From contig JAAZBV010000017.1 of the NCBI GenBank assembly GCA_012513605.1, positions 1 through 64,000 of the forward strand: a stretch of DNA of 64,000 bases, in the 5' to 3' direction. The DNA is from Desulfatiglans sp. Its GTDB lineage: Bacteria; Desulfobacterota; DSM-4660; Desulfatiglandales; HGW-15. This document shows positions 18,577 through 28,085 of this stretch, in pieces (within the stretch, counting starts at the first letter, position 1; every line of letters begins with the position of its first letter). The position numbers and the translations under genes were made by a program. The notes below the pieces were generated by a model that was not told the origin of the DNA, made no database searches, and saw only the letters and a list, made by a program, of their open reading frames with translations.

Positions 18577-19653
18577 ATGTTCAAGGTTATTAAAAAGATC
18601 CCCTCTTATTTCATGTTCAGATACATGGGATGGCCCAGGCCTCTGCCAATGAACCTGACCTTCAGCCTGAGTTATAGGTGCAATTCACGCTGTAAAACAT
18701 GTAACGTATATAAGAAGGACTCCTATGAGCTTACCCCGGATGAGTGGAAGAAAGTATTTAAAAGTCTTGGAAAGGCCCCATTCTGGGTTACTATAAGCGG
18801 TGGAGAGCCTTTTCTCAGGGATGATCTCCTGGAGATTGTTCGGGCACTTTACGATAATTGCCGACCCGCCATAATAAATATTCCCACAAACGGTATTTTA
18901 CATAACCGTATCCCTGACAGGGTAAAAGAAATAGCGTCATACTGCAAGGGCTCTCAGATTATAATAAACCTTTCTCTTGATGACATCGAAGAGAGGCACG
19001 ATGCAATACGAGGAGTACCCGGAAATTTTGAAAAAGCTTTGAAGTCATTTAACGGCCTTAAGAAGATACATCTTGATAATCTTGCACTGGGTATTCATAC
19101 CGTAATATCTCAATTCAATGTCTCAAGAATTCCTGAGATATATGATTATCTCATAAAATTAAATCCGGATTCATACATAACAGAGATCGCCGAAGAGCGT
19201 GTGGAGCTGGGTACAATAGGCTGCGCCATAACTCCGACTCTGGAAGATTATTCCGTTGCAGTTGAGTTTCTGAGATCCCGATTAAAAAAAGGTTCTTTCA
19301 GCAGTGTGGGAAGGCTTACTCGATCATTCAGGTTGGAATATTATTCGATGGTTCAGAGGATCATGAAAGAGAAAAGGCAGATAATCCCATGTTTCAGCGG
19401 TTTTGCTTCTGCTCAGGTTGCGCCTGATGGGGATGTATGGCCATGCTGTATTAAGGCAGAACCCATGGGGAACCTGCGGGAGCATGACTTTGATTTTAAA
19501 AAGATATGGCTATCAGAAAAGGCCAACAACCTGAGAAAGTCAATAAAAAATGGAGAATGCTTTTGTCCTCTGGCCAATGCGAGTTACACAAATATGCTCC
19601 ATGACCCTAAAACCCTTGTAAAAGCCAGCTGGAATTTCATAACTCTGAAATAA
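18577..19653 (+). CDS. Radical SAM/SPASM-like protein
   Basis: A 358-residue radical SAM enzyme with the 4Fe-4S motif Cys35-Cys39-Cys42 in SYRCNSRCKTCNVYKK, the GGEPFL motif (VTISGGEPFLRDD), and NLSLDDIEERHDAIRG typical of the family. The C-terminal part (DGDVWPCCIKAEPMGNL, then KIWLSEKANNLR, then ECFCPLANA) is SPASM-like with a reduced set of cysteines. The start is ATG 18577, just after the previous stop; an upstream in-frame start would run inside the GT2 gene. The following SDR gene begins one base after its stop. It probably modifies a glycan, lipid or small-molecule intermediate; the reaction cannot be told. Confidence 0.85.
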   Translation: MFKVIKKIPSYFMFRYMGWPRPLPMNLTFSLSYRCNSRCKTCNVYKKDSYELTPDEWKKVFKSLGKAPFWVTISGGEPFLRDDLLEIVRALYDNCRPAIINIPTNGILHNRIPDRVKEIASYCKGSQIIINLSLDDIEERHDAIRGVPGNFEKALKSFNGLKKIHLDNLALGIHTVISQFNVSRIPEIYDYLIKLNPDSYITEIAEERVELGTIGCAITPTLEDYSVAVEFLRSRLKKGSFSSVGRLTRSFRLEYYSMVQRIMKEKRQIIPCFSGFASAQVAPDGDVWPCCIKAEPMGNLREHDFDFKKIWLSEKANNLRKSIKNGECFCPLANASYTNMLHDPKTLVKASWNFITLK

Positions 19654-19654
19654 A

Positions 19655-20638
19655 ATGGCTGAAAAATATATTCTTATAACTGGAGCCACTGGCTTCATAG
19701 GATCATATGTTGCAAACAACCTTCTGGCTGATAAAAGATATCAGATAGTGGCTGTTGTTCGTGGGCATGGGGATTATAAAAACGCGAAAGAACTTGAGAA
19801 AAAGGGTGCCATACTGGCTGAAGGAAGTTTTTGTGACAGGGCTTTTATAGAACATGTCTTTGAGAAATATTCTTTTGATTATGTGATTCATCTGGCAGCT
19901 TTGAGGGGAGCAGGTACAGCAACGAAACAGGATTTTTATGATGTTAATGTTAAGGGAACAGAGATACTTCTTGAGGCATCTCTTCAGCACAAAGTAAAAA
20001 AATTTATTTTTTGTAGTTCTGTAGGAGTCTTTGGCACTATCCCTGAGAAGGTACCGGCAAACCTCGGAAACCCCCTTAACGGAGATAATGAATACCATTA
20101 TTCAAAGATAATTGCGGAAAAGGCAGTTCTGCGATACATAGATATGGGTCTCAATGCCTTTATTGTAAGACCGACAATAACCTACGGACAGGGTGATAAT
20201 GGTTTCCCCTCCACTCTGGTACACCTGGTCAGAAGAAAATTAATTTGTCTAACTTATAAAGATGTAATGATTCATCTGCTGGATGTTGAAAGTTTTGCTG
20301 GAATTTTAAAAAAACTAATCGAATCGGAGGATATCGTTAAAAGGATTTTCATTATAGCTGACAAAGATCCTGTATCATTGAGGGAGCTGGCAAATCAGAT
20401 ATACCTTCATTATAATAATAGACCTTATCCTTTCTATTTGAAGCTTCCTGATGTAGTTTTTAGGGTAATGATAAATATTTTTCGGATAATTAAAAGTGAA
20501 AAGTGGGTCACAAGACTGCTGCTGATTTCAAAAAACTGGCATTATGATATATCACAAACTGTTGACGAACTCGGATATGTCCCGGTTAAAACGGAAGATT
20601 CATTTATCAGACATATGTGCGGTGAACATAAAGAATGA
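19655..20638 (+). CDS. NAD-dependent epimerase/dehydratase (extended SDR)
   Basis: A 327-residue extended short-chain dehydrogenase. It has the NAD(P)-binding GATGFIGSYV, VIHLAALRG, the catalytic Ser region FCSSVGVFG, the YxxxK pair Tyr147-Lys151 in YHYSKIIAEK, and a substrate-domain RPTITYGQGDNG. Such enzymes epimerise or dehydrate nucleotide sugars, though some act on prenyl or sterol substrates (3-beta-HSD-like). The sequence is generic, so the substrate is open. The gene begins 1 base after the radical SAM gene and overlaps the methyltransferase gene by 4 bases (ATGA), so all three are translationally linked. Confidence 0.87.
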   Translation: MAEKYILITGATGFIGSYVANNLLADKRYQIVAVVRGHGDYKNAKELEKKGAILAEGSFCDRAFIEHVFEKYSFDYVIHLAALRGAGTATKQDFYDVNVKGTEILLEASLQHKVKKFIFCSSVGVFGTIPEKVPANLGNPLNGDNEYHYSKIIAEKAVLRYIDMGLNAFIVRPTITYGQGDNGFPSTLVHLVRRKLICLTYKDVMIHLLDVESFAGILKKLIESEDIVKRIFIIADKDPVSLRELANQIYLHYNNRPYPFYLKLPDVVFRVMINIFRIIKSEKWVTRLLLISKNWHYDISQTVDELGYVPVKTEDSFIRHMCGEHKE

Positions 20639-21471
20639 TTTCTATTGAACAAAACTGGAAGCGTTATTTTATTGATCACAATGAAGGCATGGGTACAACC
20701 TATGAGCGTTTCATCCTTCACAGATATTTTCAAATGCTGAGCGAACGGTTTGATATAAAGAGTATTCTTGAGGTGCCTTCATTCGGAATGACAGGAGTAT
20801 CCGGTATTAACAGCATGTGGTGGGCGGCAAAAGGCGTTCAGGTAACTGTAATGGATGATGATGAGGTGAGGGCAGGACTGATCTCCGAGGTATGGAGGGG
20901 GCTTGATCTTCCGTTCCGGATGCTGTGTCAGAAAGGTTTTTCATCCCTGCCATTTGATGACAACAGCTTTGACATGGCCTGGAATTTTGCAGCCCTTCGG
21001 TTTCAATCCGGCGTGCCTGCCATGTTAAGAGAAATGGCAAGGGTTTCAAAAAAAGCAGTCTTTATCTGTATACCGAACAGGTGGAATATCTTCAACCTGT
21101 TCCGGAAATCGGATAAGACAGGTCAATCGCGTAGTAAACAACCTGATGACAGCGCTCAGGGAATCAGAGAGGTTATGGAACAACAGAACTGGCAACTGGC
21201 GGAAGAGGGTTATCTGGATGTGCCTCCCTGGCCCGACATAGCAATGGCCAAGGAAGATATGCTCAGAAAAATGGGTATGGGTTTTATTGCCGACAGGATG
21301 CAGAAGAGAGATAATCCCGGAATATGCATACTTGATTGGTTAAATGGTAAAGATCCGCAAATGGAGGAGAGGGTTTTAAAATATGACCTCCTGGAGAACC
21401 TGCCCGACCCAATAAAAAAATTCTGGGCGCATCATCAATATTTTCTTTTTATACCTGGAAATGAAAACTAA
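20635..21471 (+). CDS. SAM-dependent methyltransferase-like protein
   Basis: A 278-residue protein with a class I methyltransferase-like core: SILEVPSFGMTGVSGINSMWW in place of motif I (glycines present but an unusual spacing), VTVMDDDE for the acidic end of strand 2, and FSSLPFDDNSFDMAWNFAALRF as motif IV/post-IV. The region after residue 145 is mostly polar with a RSKQPDD stretch. It starts inside the SDR stop codon (ATGA). The unusual motif I makes function less certain than for ordinary family members; it may methylate a glycan or prenyl-linked intermediate. Confidence 0.7.
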   Translation: MISIEQNWKRYFIDHNEGMGTTYERFILHRYFQMLSERFDIKSILEVPSFGMTGVSGINSMWWAAKGVQVTVMDDDEVRAGLISEVWRGLDLPFRMLCQKGFSSLPFDDNSFDMAWNFAALRFQSGVPAMLREMARVSKKAVFICIPNRWNIFNLFRKSDKTGQSRSKQPDDSAQGIREVMEQQNWQLAEEGYLDVPPWPDIAMAKEDMLRKMGMGFIADRMQKRDNPGICILDWLNGKDPQMEERVLKYDLLENLPDPIKKFWAHHQYFLFIPGNEN

Positions 21472-21510
21472 AACGGGTTCACTGGGATTAATACACTTGG
21501 ATAATAATAT

Positions 21511-22416
21511 ATGATATCTGTAATTATTCCTTCCTACAATTCTGAAAGCACTATTTCAAAATGCCTTGATGCCCTTAAAAATCAGGAATACAGGGGGGAA
21601 TATGAAATTATCCTGGTTGACAGTTCAAGGGACAGGACACCTGAGATCGTGAACTCCAAATATCCTGACATTCAGTTTATTCATCTGGATAAAAAGACTG
21701 ATCCGGGGACGGCCAGGAATATCGGAATAGAAAAATCAAAGGGAGATCTGATTGCATTTATAGATTCAGACTGTGTGGCTGCTCCTGACTGGCTTAACCG
21801 GATTGCTGCTGCTCATACCTCTGAGTACAAGGTGGTTGGTGGATCTGTTAGAAATGGCAACCGAGAAAACGATATGGTGGCGTGGGCCGGATACCTGGCA
21901 GAGTTCCGGGAGTTTCTGCCTGGTAAACCCAAAATGGAGGTTAGTCATATACCCACATGTAATATATCTTACAAGAAAGAAATATTTGATAAATACGGGT
22001 TGTTTGAAGGTGAATATTATCCCCAGGAAGATTTAATTTTTAATTACAAAATTTGTAAAAACGGTGAGAAAATACTCTTAGACAGCTCAATTACGGTATA
22101 CCATAATCACAGGTCAGTCATGAAAAGTTTTTTAGATCATCAAATGAAGATCGGAAAAATCACGTCAAGAGTATTAAAAGAGGTTGATCTGGAAGGATCA
22201 TTTATTGTTAGAACTCCATTGATTGCAGCAGCATTTATTCCTGTTTTACCATTTATTAAGTTTTTTAGAACTATAATGATCTTTCTTAAATATGAGCCGA
22301 AGGTTATAACCAGAAGACCTGTTGCTGTTATAGTATTCGCAGTTGGTCTTTTCTTCTGGATAATTGGATTTGCCAGTGGTGTCATGTACAATAAATCAAT
22401 ATCAACAGGAAAGTGA
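21511..22416 (+). CDS. GT2 glycosyltransferase with C-terminal membrane segments
   Basis: A 301-residue GT2 enzyme: IIPSYNSESTISKCLDAL, LVDSSRDRTPEIV, GTARNIGIEKSKGDLIAFIDSDC (DSD metal site), and HIPTCNISYKKEIFDKYG followed by PQEDLIFNYKI as the acceptor/ED motif. The last ~80 residues contain two hydrophobic stretches (RTPLIAAAFIPVLPFIKFF and PVAVIVFAVGLFFWIIGFA), so it is anchored in the inner membrane. Its end overlaps the best GTG-type start region of the prenyl synthase gene, linking the glycan set to the isoprenoid set in one transcription unit. Confidence 0.87.
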   Translation: MISVIIPSYNSESTISKCLDALKNQEYRGEYEIILVDSSRDRTPEIVNSKYPDIQFIHLDKKTDPGTARNIGIEKSKGDLIAFIDSDCVAAPDWLNRIAAAHTSEYKVVGGSVRNGNRENDMVAWAGYLAEFREFLPGKPKMEVSHIPTCNISYKKEIFDKYGLFEGEYYPQEDLIFNYKICKNGEKILLDSSITVYHNHRSVMKSFLDHQMKIGKITSRVLKEVDLEGSFIVRTPLIAAAFIPVLPFIKFFRTIMIFLKYEPKVITRRPVAVIVFAVGLFFWIIGFASGVMYNKSISTGK

Positions 22417-22424
22417 GGTGCGAT

Positions 22425-23297
22425 ATGAATGATCTTCAGGAGCAAATTGTTGGTGCAAAAAAAATCATCGATTCAAAGCTTGCCGAGTTTATGGAAAACA
22501 ATGAACCATTGCTTAATGTATTGCAGGAGTCAGTAAACTACAGTCTTTTTTCTGGAGGGAAGAGGGTCAGGCCTTTGTTCTGTTTCCTTGTGGGGGAACT
22601 GTTTGGAGTGCCAAAAGAAAAGTTGATAACCACAGCATGCGCCCTTGAAATGATTCACACATCATCTCTTATTATGGATGACCTGCCGCATATGGATGAT
22701 GGAAAGGTGAGAAGGGGTAAACCTGCAAATCATATGGTTTTTGGCCAGGATGTATCCGCCCTTGCGAGTATAGGATTACTTACAAGAGCTTATGAGATTG
22801 TCCTTAATGATCCGGAGTTGCCAGATGATAAAAAAACAAAAGTAGTCAGTAGACTGGCTCGCACAGTAGGGATCAATGGCCTTGTAGGAGGTCAGTTTGT
22901 TGATTTGAAGTTCTCCAATGAAGAGACTGATGCTGCTACACTTGATTATATACATACTTATAAAACAGCATCACTGTTTGCCTCCTCAGGTGTTACAGCG
23001 GCGATTATAGGTGATGCGAATGATGCAGAGATTTCCGCACTGGAGACCTATGCGAAAAATCTTGGTTTTGCATTCCAGATTCTCGATGATCTTCTGGATG
23101 TAGAAGGTAACTCGGAGGATGTGGGTAAATCGCTTAATAACGATAAAGGTGGGTTTGTTACAGTTTATGGGGTGGAAAAATCCAAGCATTTAGTTCAGGA
23201 ATATACTGACAAGGCTCTAACTGCTATAGAGATATTTAAAGGGAAAAATGAAAAGTTGATTGTTCTTGCTCATATGCTGTTAAAACGTAAAGCTTGA
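22425..23297 (+). CDS. Short-chain polyprenyl diphosphate synthase (probably GGPP)
   Basis: A 290-residue trans-isoprenyl diphosphate synthase that condenses IPP onto allylic diphosphates. The first aspartate-rich motif is DDLPHMDD from Asp85, followed by GKVRRGKP; the second is FQILDDLLDVEG with Asp221-Asp222. GGKRVRP near residue 45 binds IPP. The fifth residue before the first motif is Ser, not the Tyr/Phe that stops FPP synthases, so a longer product such as C20 geranylgeranyl diphosphate is expected (known rule, applied by inference). I choose ATG 22425, preceded by GTGAGGTG; a GTG at 22413 overlaps the GT2 stop. UbiA, reductases, idi and dxs follow in the same direction. Confidence 0.93.
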   Translation: MNDLQEQIVGAKKIIDSKLAEFMENNEPLLNVLQESVNYSLFSGGKRVRPLFCFLVGELFGVPKEKLITTACALEMIHTSSLIMDDLPHMDDGKVRRGKPANHMVFGQDVSALASIGLLTRAYEIVLNDPELPDDKKTKVVSRLARTVGINGLVGGQFVDLKFSNEETDAATLDYIHTYKTASLFASSGVTAAIIGDANDAEISALETYAKNLGFAFQILDDLLDVEGNSEDVGKSLNNDKGGFVTVYGVEKSKHLVQEYTDKALTAIEIFKGKNEKLIVLAHMLLKRKA

Positions 23298-23316
23298 TAT
23301 TCATGGAACGTGGATA

Positions 23317-24372
23317 ATGAATATGTTGATATCATTCATTGTAAAATATCTCGGCTGGAGGAACTGGGCTGTCCTTCTATATAATTCGGCGATAGAAAAT
23401 GTGTTTCTTATAATGTATGTCGCCCTTTATTTCAGGTTTTCCTCTCCATGGTTTTTATTTGAATTTTTTTTCTTTTTTCTGTTCAGTATGTGTTCCACAA
23501 CCTATGGATACCTTATAAATGATCTCTCTGATAGAGAGATAGATTCCCAACAGGGAAAACAGAATACATTTCGGCATGATTCAACGGGCAGGGCAGTTCA
23601 AATAGTTGCGCTATTTTTTATCCTGAGCGTAATTTTTGCGATCCCATTTTTTAAGAAAAGCCTTTTTCTGTTACTATGGGCTAGCTGGTTTCTTGTCACG
23701 ACTTTTTATTCCTTGAAGCCTATACGATTAAAAGAAAGGGGTAAGGTCGGCCTGATCTTTACAGTGTTAGGTCAAAGGGTCCTTCCGGCCCTGATAGTTT
23801 TTTCTGCATTCGGTTATTGGGATTTAATAACGGTTCCAATCCTTACCCTTTATATACTTTTTAGAGGTCTTTCTTCTGATCTGAATCATCAATATCAGGA
23901 CTTTTATAATGACATCAGAACGGGAACAACAACCTTTGCAGTACAGGCAGGAATTGATAAAGTCAGGAGACTTCTACGGATTTCTCTTGAAATTGAAAAG
24001 GGAATGCTGTTGATCTGCCTGCTAACGATGATGTTGAAAATTAATAAAATAGTGCCGAAAAGTATTTTATTCGCTCTACCTGTTTTGTTAATTTATATTG
24101 CTCTTTATGCTAGTTCTTTTTTTCTAGTTCATAAAAGCACATTCGAACAATTGAATCCATTTACCTGTAACCGTAAAAGCATATTTCATTTACTCCATCA
24201 TACCTTCCCTTCGGTTGGGCTTCCGGTATATCTGGGTATCCTGGTGGCTTTTCAGAATCCATTTTATATATTGATAACCTTGTTTTTTATTGTCTACAGA
24301 AGGCTCTATTCATTGGAGCTTATTCTTAATACTTTTCCTTTTACTGTTATTAAAAAGATACTTGTTAAATAA
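23317..24372 (+). CDS. UbiA superfamily prenyltransferase
   Basis: A 351-residue intramembrane prenyltransferase with about nine hydrophobic helices. The first metal/diphosphate motif is NDLSDREID from Asn68 (NDxxDxxxD), and the second is around Asp195-Asp199 in QDFYNDIRTGTTTFAVQAG, matching the DxxxD...G..T..V pattern of the family. It transfers a prenyl chain from its diphosphate to an acceptor in the membrane. Placed 19 bases after the GGPP-type synthase, it very likely uses that product. Family acceptors include aromatic acids, geranylgeranylglyceryl phosphate, chlorophyllide and phosphoribose; the acceptor here is unknown. The C-terminal ~100 residues with FTCNRKSIFHLLHH are not familiar to me. 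Confidence 0.87.
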   Translation: MNMLISFIVKYLGWRNWAVLLYNSAIENVFLIMYVALYFRFSSPWFLFEFFFFFLFSMCSTTYGYLINDLSDREIDSQQGKQNTFRHDSTGRAVQIVALFFILSVIFAIPFFKKSLFLLLWASWFLVTTFYSLKPIRLKERGKVGLIFTVLGQRVLPALIVFSAFGYWDLITVPILTLYILFRGLSSDLNHQYQDFYNDIRTGTTTFAVQAGIDKVRRLLRISLEIEKGMLLICLLTMMLKINKIVPKSILFALPVLLIYIALYASSFFLVHKSTFEQLNPFTCNRKSIFHLLHHTFPSVGLPVYLGILVAFQNPFYILITLFFIVYRRLYSLELILNTFPFTVIKKILVK

Positions 24373-24429
24373 TACCTTGATGAGCTGTCAACAACATGAA
24401 AAGACATTGAAAATGTATTTTGAGTTTCT

Positions 24430-25515
24430 ATGAAACACATGTTTATTAAATTGGCTTTATGCATGATTACTCTATTTTATCTAACATCAGGTTATGCCAC
24501 AGAAAAATATGAGCCGCCGGATGGAAGAGTTCTTCATGGCCTTGGGCAGTATATTCCTCAATACTATGCTGATGCTGAAAACTGGCAATATGTTACCGAG
24601 TATCAGGTGACAGTCGGGCATATCCCGGTTATATATTCAGCATATGCTATGCTTGATCCTGAAAGCGCTGAGATGGATACCACAAATTTTCATAACATAG
24701 CAAACAATCACGGGCAACCTTATCTTCTGAATATAGGCGTTGCATTGCAAAGCGCCCAGGCATGGCTTTCAGGCTCCGTATCAATTCCTGCCTCTACTAT
24801 CTTAAACGGCAGTTGGGATAATAGAATTAAAAATCTAGCTCAACAGATCAAAAACCTTGATAAACCGACATATCTGAGGCCTGGCTTTGAATTCGGCACC
24901 GGAAACAGTGGAGCTCATTCTGATCCTTCACTCACTCCCGCTCAATTTATTGCAATATGGAAACACATTTATAATATTTTCCAGAAGGAAAAGGTAACGA
25001 ATATTGCCTGGGTATGGAATACAGTAAATCCGTGGATGTTCAATTATATGGAATGGTATCCTGGGGATAAATATGTTGACTGGTGGGGGATAAACTTTTT
25101 TACCTCTGAACAGATCACATTATCGGACCCTTTCATAAAAAATGCTTCACTTCATGAGAAACCCGTTATGATATGTGAATCATCTCCCATTCATAACAAT
25201 GGTGCGACAAATTCAAACAATTGGAATCTATGGTATGCCCCATTTTTTAGCAAGATTGCATCTTATCCGAATATCAAGGCTTTTATTTACATAAGCGATC
25301 CATGGGACAGAAAGGGATGGTGGGAAGACTGGGCTGACAGCAGGATTAATTCCTATTCAACCAATTCGATCATAAGAAGAAATTATAAACTGGAGATGGA
25401 TAAGTCTAAATACATTCATATGGAGGAATACCAAAAAAATCCTTCTATCATTCCAGATGTAAAAAAAAGTAGTAATACAAATCTAACATCAATCGTTCCT
25501 CTACTGCTGGAATAA
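24430..25515 (+). CDS. Secreted GH26-like glycoside hydrolase
   Basis: A 361-residue exported protein with a signal peptide (MKHMFIKLALCMITLFYLTSGYA, cleavage probably before TEK). The TIM-barrel residues match GH26, the endo-mannanase family: acid/base Glu154 in LRPGFEFGTG and nucleophile Glu250 in VMICESSP, with AWVWNTVNP and YVDWWGINFF between. Length is as expected for a single domain. Within this cluster it may trim or process the polymer made by the neighbouring glycosyltransferases, as hydrolases in alginate and cellulose loci do (inference). The last ~30 residues are a low-complexity polar tail. Confidence 0.82.
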   Translation: MKHMFIKLALCMITLFYLTSGYATEKYEPPDGRVLHGLGQYIPQYYADAENWQYVTEYQVTVGHIPVIYSAYAMLDPESAEMDTTNFHNIANNHGQPYLLNIGVALQSAQAWLSGSVSIPASTILNGSWDNRIKNLAQQIKNLDKPTYLRPGFEFGTGNSGAHSDPSLTPAQFIAIWKHIYNIFQKEKVTNIAWVWNTVNPWMFNYMEWYPGDKYVDWWGINFFTSEQITLSDPFIKNASLHEKPVMICESSPIHNNGATNSNNWNLWYAPFFSKIASYPNIKAFIYISDPWDRKGWWEDWADSRINSYSTNSIIRRNYKLEMDKSKYIHMEEYQKNPSIIPDVKKSSNTNLTSIVPLLLE

Positions 25516-25665
25516 AAAAGAGCGCTGAGGCGTTAACAAACCGATAGCTGTAATGGGATATTAACGTTGGCTTGATATACAGACAGGTCTTAAAGTAAAC
25601 AGTAATAATAACACTTTTCATCGAAGCAGAGACATTTATGTAAGATAAAATATAGGCTAAGTTAC

Positions 25666-26679
25666 ATGAATAAAAAAATAACTGTATTTGGGGCTGGTAT
25701 CTCAGGTCTTGTTGCAGCGATTAATTTAGGCAGGGCAGGATTTGAAGTAACAGTAATTGATAAAAGAGATAATATTGGTGGTTCTACGAAGTGGCATCCA
25801 TCTGTTCACCAACAGAATTTCAACTTGGATGCAACTTCAAAGTATATTAATGTTGACCTTTCCAAATGTTTTCAACCAGTAAAAAAACACACCTTTTACT
25901 TCTATGGAAGAAAAATAAACGTAGAAGATCCTGGGAACAGCTACGTTTGTGAGAAGGGATCACGAGCTACTTCTATAGAAAATTATCTTTATCAGGAAGC
26001 TAAAAAGAATAGGGTTGAATTTAATTTTGGTGAGGACTTTGACTTGAAAAAAATTTCGTACTCAAGGGATTCAGTAATTAAACCATGTATTGTGGCGACT
26101 GGACTGGAGATAGACGCATATAGGTTATTAAATATTAAACATAGCCTTGTGCAGGGATTCAGAGCTGTCGAACAATCAAGTGATGGTGATGACGGTCGTG
26201 CTGTTTCCTTTTTTGGTAATTATACAAACCATGATTTTGCATATGTAGCTTCCTATGGAGACCTTATTTTCTCTCTGCTGTTTTCAAGAAAGGGAATGAG
26301 CAGGGAATATATTGATATTTACAAAAAACATTTATTAAAGAGTGAGGGTATTTCTTTTAAAGAATGGGAGTTTTCAAGCGGTTGCATACCATTGGAGGTT
26401 AATCTTGTGAAAAATGGTCTGGTGTTTGCAGGGACGATAAGTGGGATGATGGATCCCTTTTTTTTAAATGGCATATCTGGTGCACTTATTTCAGGAAAAC
26501 TTGCGGCTGAGGTTTTTATAAATCGCAAACATGCTTATATGGAGTTTAATCGATTTACTAAAAATTTTCGCATCAGACGGTTGATGAAACTGAGTTCGAC
26601 TAAGCTTCCTTTTAAAATATTATCCTTTCCAGTGATTGTCCGACTAAGCAATTTTTTTCAATGGGTTGGAGTACTATAA
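25666..26679 (+). CDS. FAD-dependent oxidoreductase (flavoprotein 1 of 3)
   Basis: A 337-residue flavoprotein with the dinucleotide-binding loop VFGAGISGLVAAINLGRAGF and the acidic residue in VTVIDKRDNIGGSTKWHP. The second FAD motif is near NGLVFAGTISGMMDPFFLNGISGALISGKLAAEVF, which is arranged like geranylgeranyl reductase/lycopene cyclase-type enzymes, where a GD motif precedes a helix. In place of the usual GD the text reads GTISGM, so flavin binding could be altered. It is the first of three adjacent FAD proteins (the second starts on its stop, TAATG). A role in reducing or oxidising a prenyl chain fits the context but is not shown. Confidence 0.75.
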   Translation: MNKKITVFGAGISGLVAAINLGRAGFEVTVIDKRDNIGGSTKWHPSVHQQNFNLDATSKYINVDLSKCFQPVKKHTFYFYGRKINVEDPGNSYVCEKGSRATSIENYLYQEAKKNRVEFNFGEDFDLKKISYSRDSVIKPCIVATGLEIDAYRLLNIKHSLVQGFRAVEQSSDGDDGRAVSFFGNYTNHDFAYVASYGDLIFSLLFSRKGMSREYIDIYKKHLLKSEGISFKEWEFSSGCIPLEVNLVKNGLVFAGTISGMMDPFFLNGISGALISGKLAAEVFINRKHAYMEFNRFTKNFRIRRLMKLSSTKLPFKILSFPVIVRLSNFFQWVGVL

Positions 26680-28049
26680 TGAACGAATTCCCCGTTATAA
26701 TAATAGGAGGAGGTATAGGAGGTATAACAACCGCAGCATATTTAAGTCAATCCGGTATATCATTCATTTTACTGGAACAGAATAATACTCTGGGAGGAAG
26801 ATGTTCAACAAGAACAATAAATGGTAATAGTTATGAAATTGGCGCATTATATGTAGGTGGCCGGGTTTTCGATCATCTTCGGAATACTTTTAATGTCGAT
26901 TGCAAAACAATTTTAATTCGAGGTGCAATAAAGATTGGTAACCGATTTATTTGTTTTCCTTTTGGTGTGAGGACGGTGTTTGATATTATAAAATGTGGAG
27001 TCCCTTTTTACAGTCTTGTAAAATTTCTCTCTCGAACCAAGATACTAAAATCACCTTCAACTTTCCTGAACCTCTCATCTATAGGGGAAGTTATTGATAG
27101 CCTGACTGACGAGTCTAGAATGCGTACATTTCTTTTTTCTCTTTTTGGTGTTTCAGGTGTAAGCCCTTATAGGATTTCTTCTCAAAGTCTGGCGAAGAAT
27201 AGTATAATCGGAAGTTACAAAGGTCTTAATCCCGAATATCTGCTGGGTGGAAATGGGGATATTACATCTCTTCTCGCAAAAATAGCAGAGAAAAATGGAC
27301 AAATTATTCATAATGTCAAAGTTAATAAAATACTGTTAAAGAATGGAGCAGTTTTTGGTGTGCAGACCGAAAATGAAATATACAAAAGCCAGATTGTTGT
27401 AAGCAATTCGGGAATTCGTAATACGGTTCTAGAACTAACGGAGCGAAGTGATTGGCCTGAGTCTTTCTATTCTCAAATCTGTGATCTGAAATCAAGCTTG
27501 ATGGTTGTCAACATTTTCCTTACTTTTTCACGAAAGATAGAGTTGCCAATAGGTGTGAGTATATTTTTAATGCCTTATAATTCAGTTAAAGAATTTGAAT
27601 TACTTGAGAATGGGCAATTCCCCGAGAAATCCATGTTTATACTTCATGTTCCATCAAACCTTAATAGAGATAATGTTAATAAAAATAATGACCATAGGGC
27701 TACACTGCAATTTTACTATCCTAGAGGTAACGTAGAGAAAGATGTTTTGAAAAAACAGGTAGACAAGATATTAAATGAAGGTTTGGATGATTTATTTTAT
27801 GGACTTTCAAAGGCTATAAAAGAATATTATGTTTATGATCCGCTGCTATATAAAGAGAAATTTGGTTTTTTTCCATATGTTTTTGGAGTAACTCCAGACT
27901 TACATTCTGATCGAATATCCATCAAAACTCCCATTAAAAATCTATATTGCGTTGGTGATTCGGTTGAGCCTGAAGGGCCTTGCGTTCCACAGGCTTTTGA
28001 ATCAGGTTTGCGAACTGCCCATGATATCTTAAATCAAATTGAGTCCTGA
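26679..28049 (+). CDS. Phytoene desaturase-like FAD oxidoreductase (flavoprotein 2 of 3)
   Basis: A 456-residue protein of the amine oxidase/CrtI-like family. It has IIIGGGIGGITTAAYLSQSG, LEQNNTLGGRCSTRTINGNSYEIGALYVGG (the GGR..t....y.fd.G motif), and the C-terminal FAD motif LYCVGDSVEPEGPCVPQAFESGLRTA. Relatives desaturate or isomerise carotenoids and other polyprenyl chains, and some act as saturases. The ATG at 26679 overlaps the previous stop by one base. No phytoene synthase is present, so carotenoid formation within this locus is unsupported; the substrate may be the prenyl group added by the UbiA enzyme. Confidence 0.83.
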   Translation: MNEFPVIIIGGGIGGITTAAYLSQSGISFILLEQNNTLGGRCSTRTINGNSYEIGALYVGGRVFDHLRNTFNVDCKTILIRGAIKIGNRFICFPFGVRTVFDIIKCGVPFYSLVKFLSRTKILKSPSTFLNLSSIGEVIDSLTDESRMRTFLFSLFGVSGVSPYRISSQSLAKNSIIGSYKGLNPEYLLGGNGDITSLLAKIAEKNGQIIHNVKVNKILLKNGAVFGVQTENEIYKSQIVVSNSGIRNTVLELTERSDWPESFYSQICDLKSSLMVVNIFLTFSRKIELPIGVSIFLMPYNSVKEFELLENGQFPEKSMFILHVPSNLNRDNVNKNNDHRATLQFYYPRGNVEKDVLKKQVDKILNEGLDDLFYGLSKAIKEYYVYDPLLYKEKFGFFPYVFGVTPDLHSDRISIKTPIKNLYCVGDSVEPEGPCVPQAFESGLRTAHDILNQIES

Positions 28050-28085
28050 TGATGGCAAAAAAGTAAAATTGTTTATAGGAAAAAA

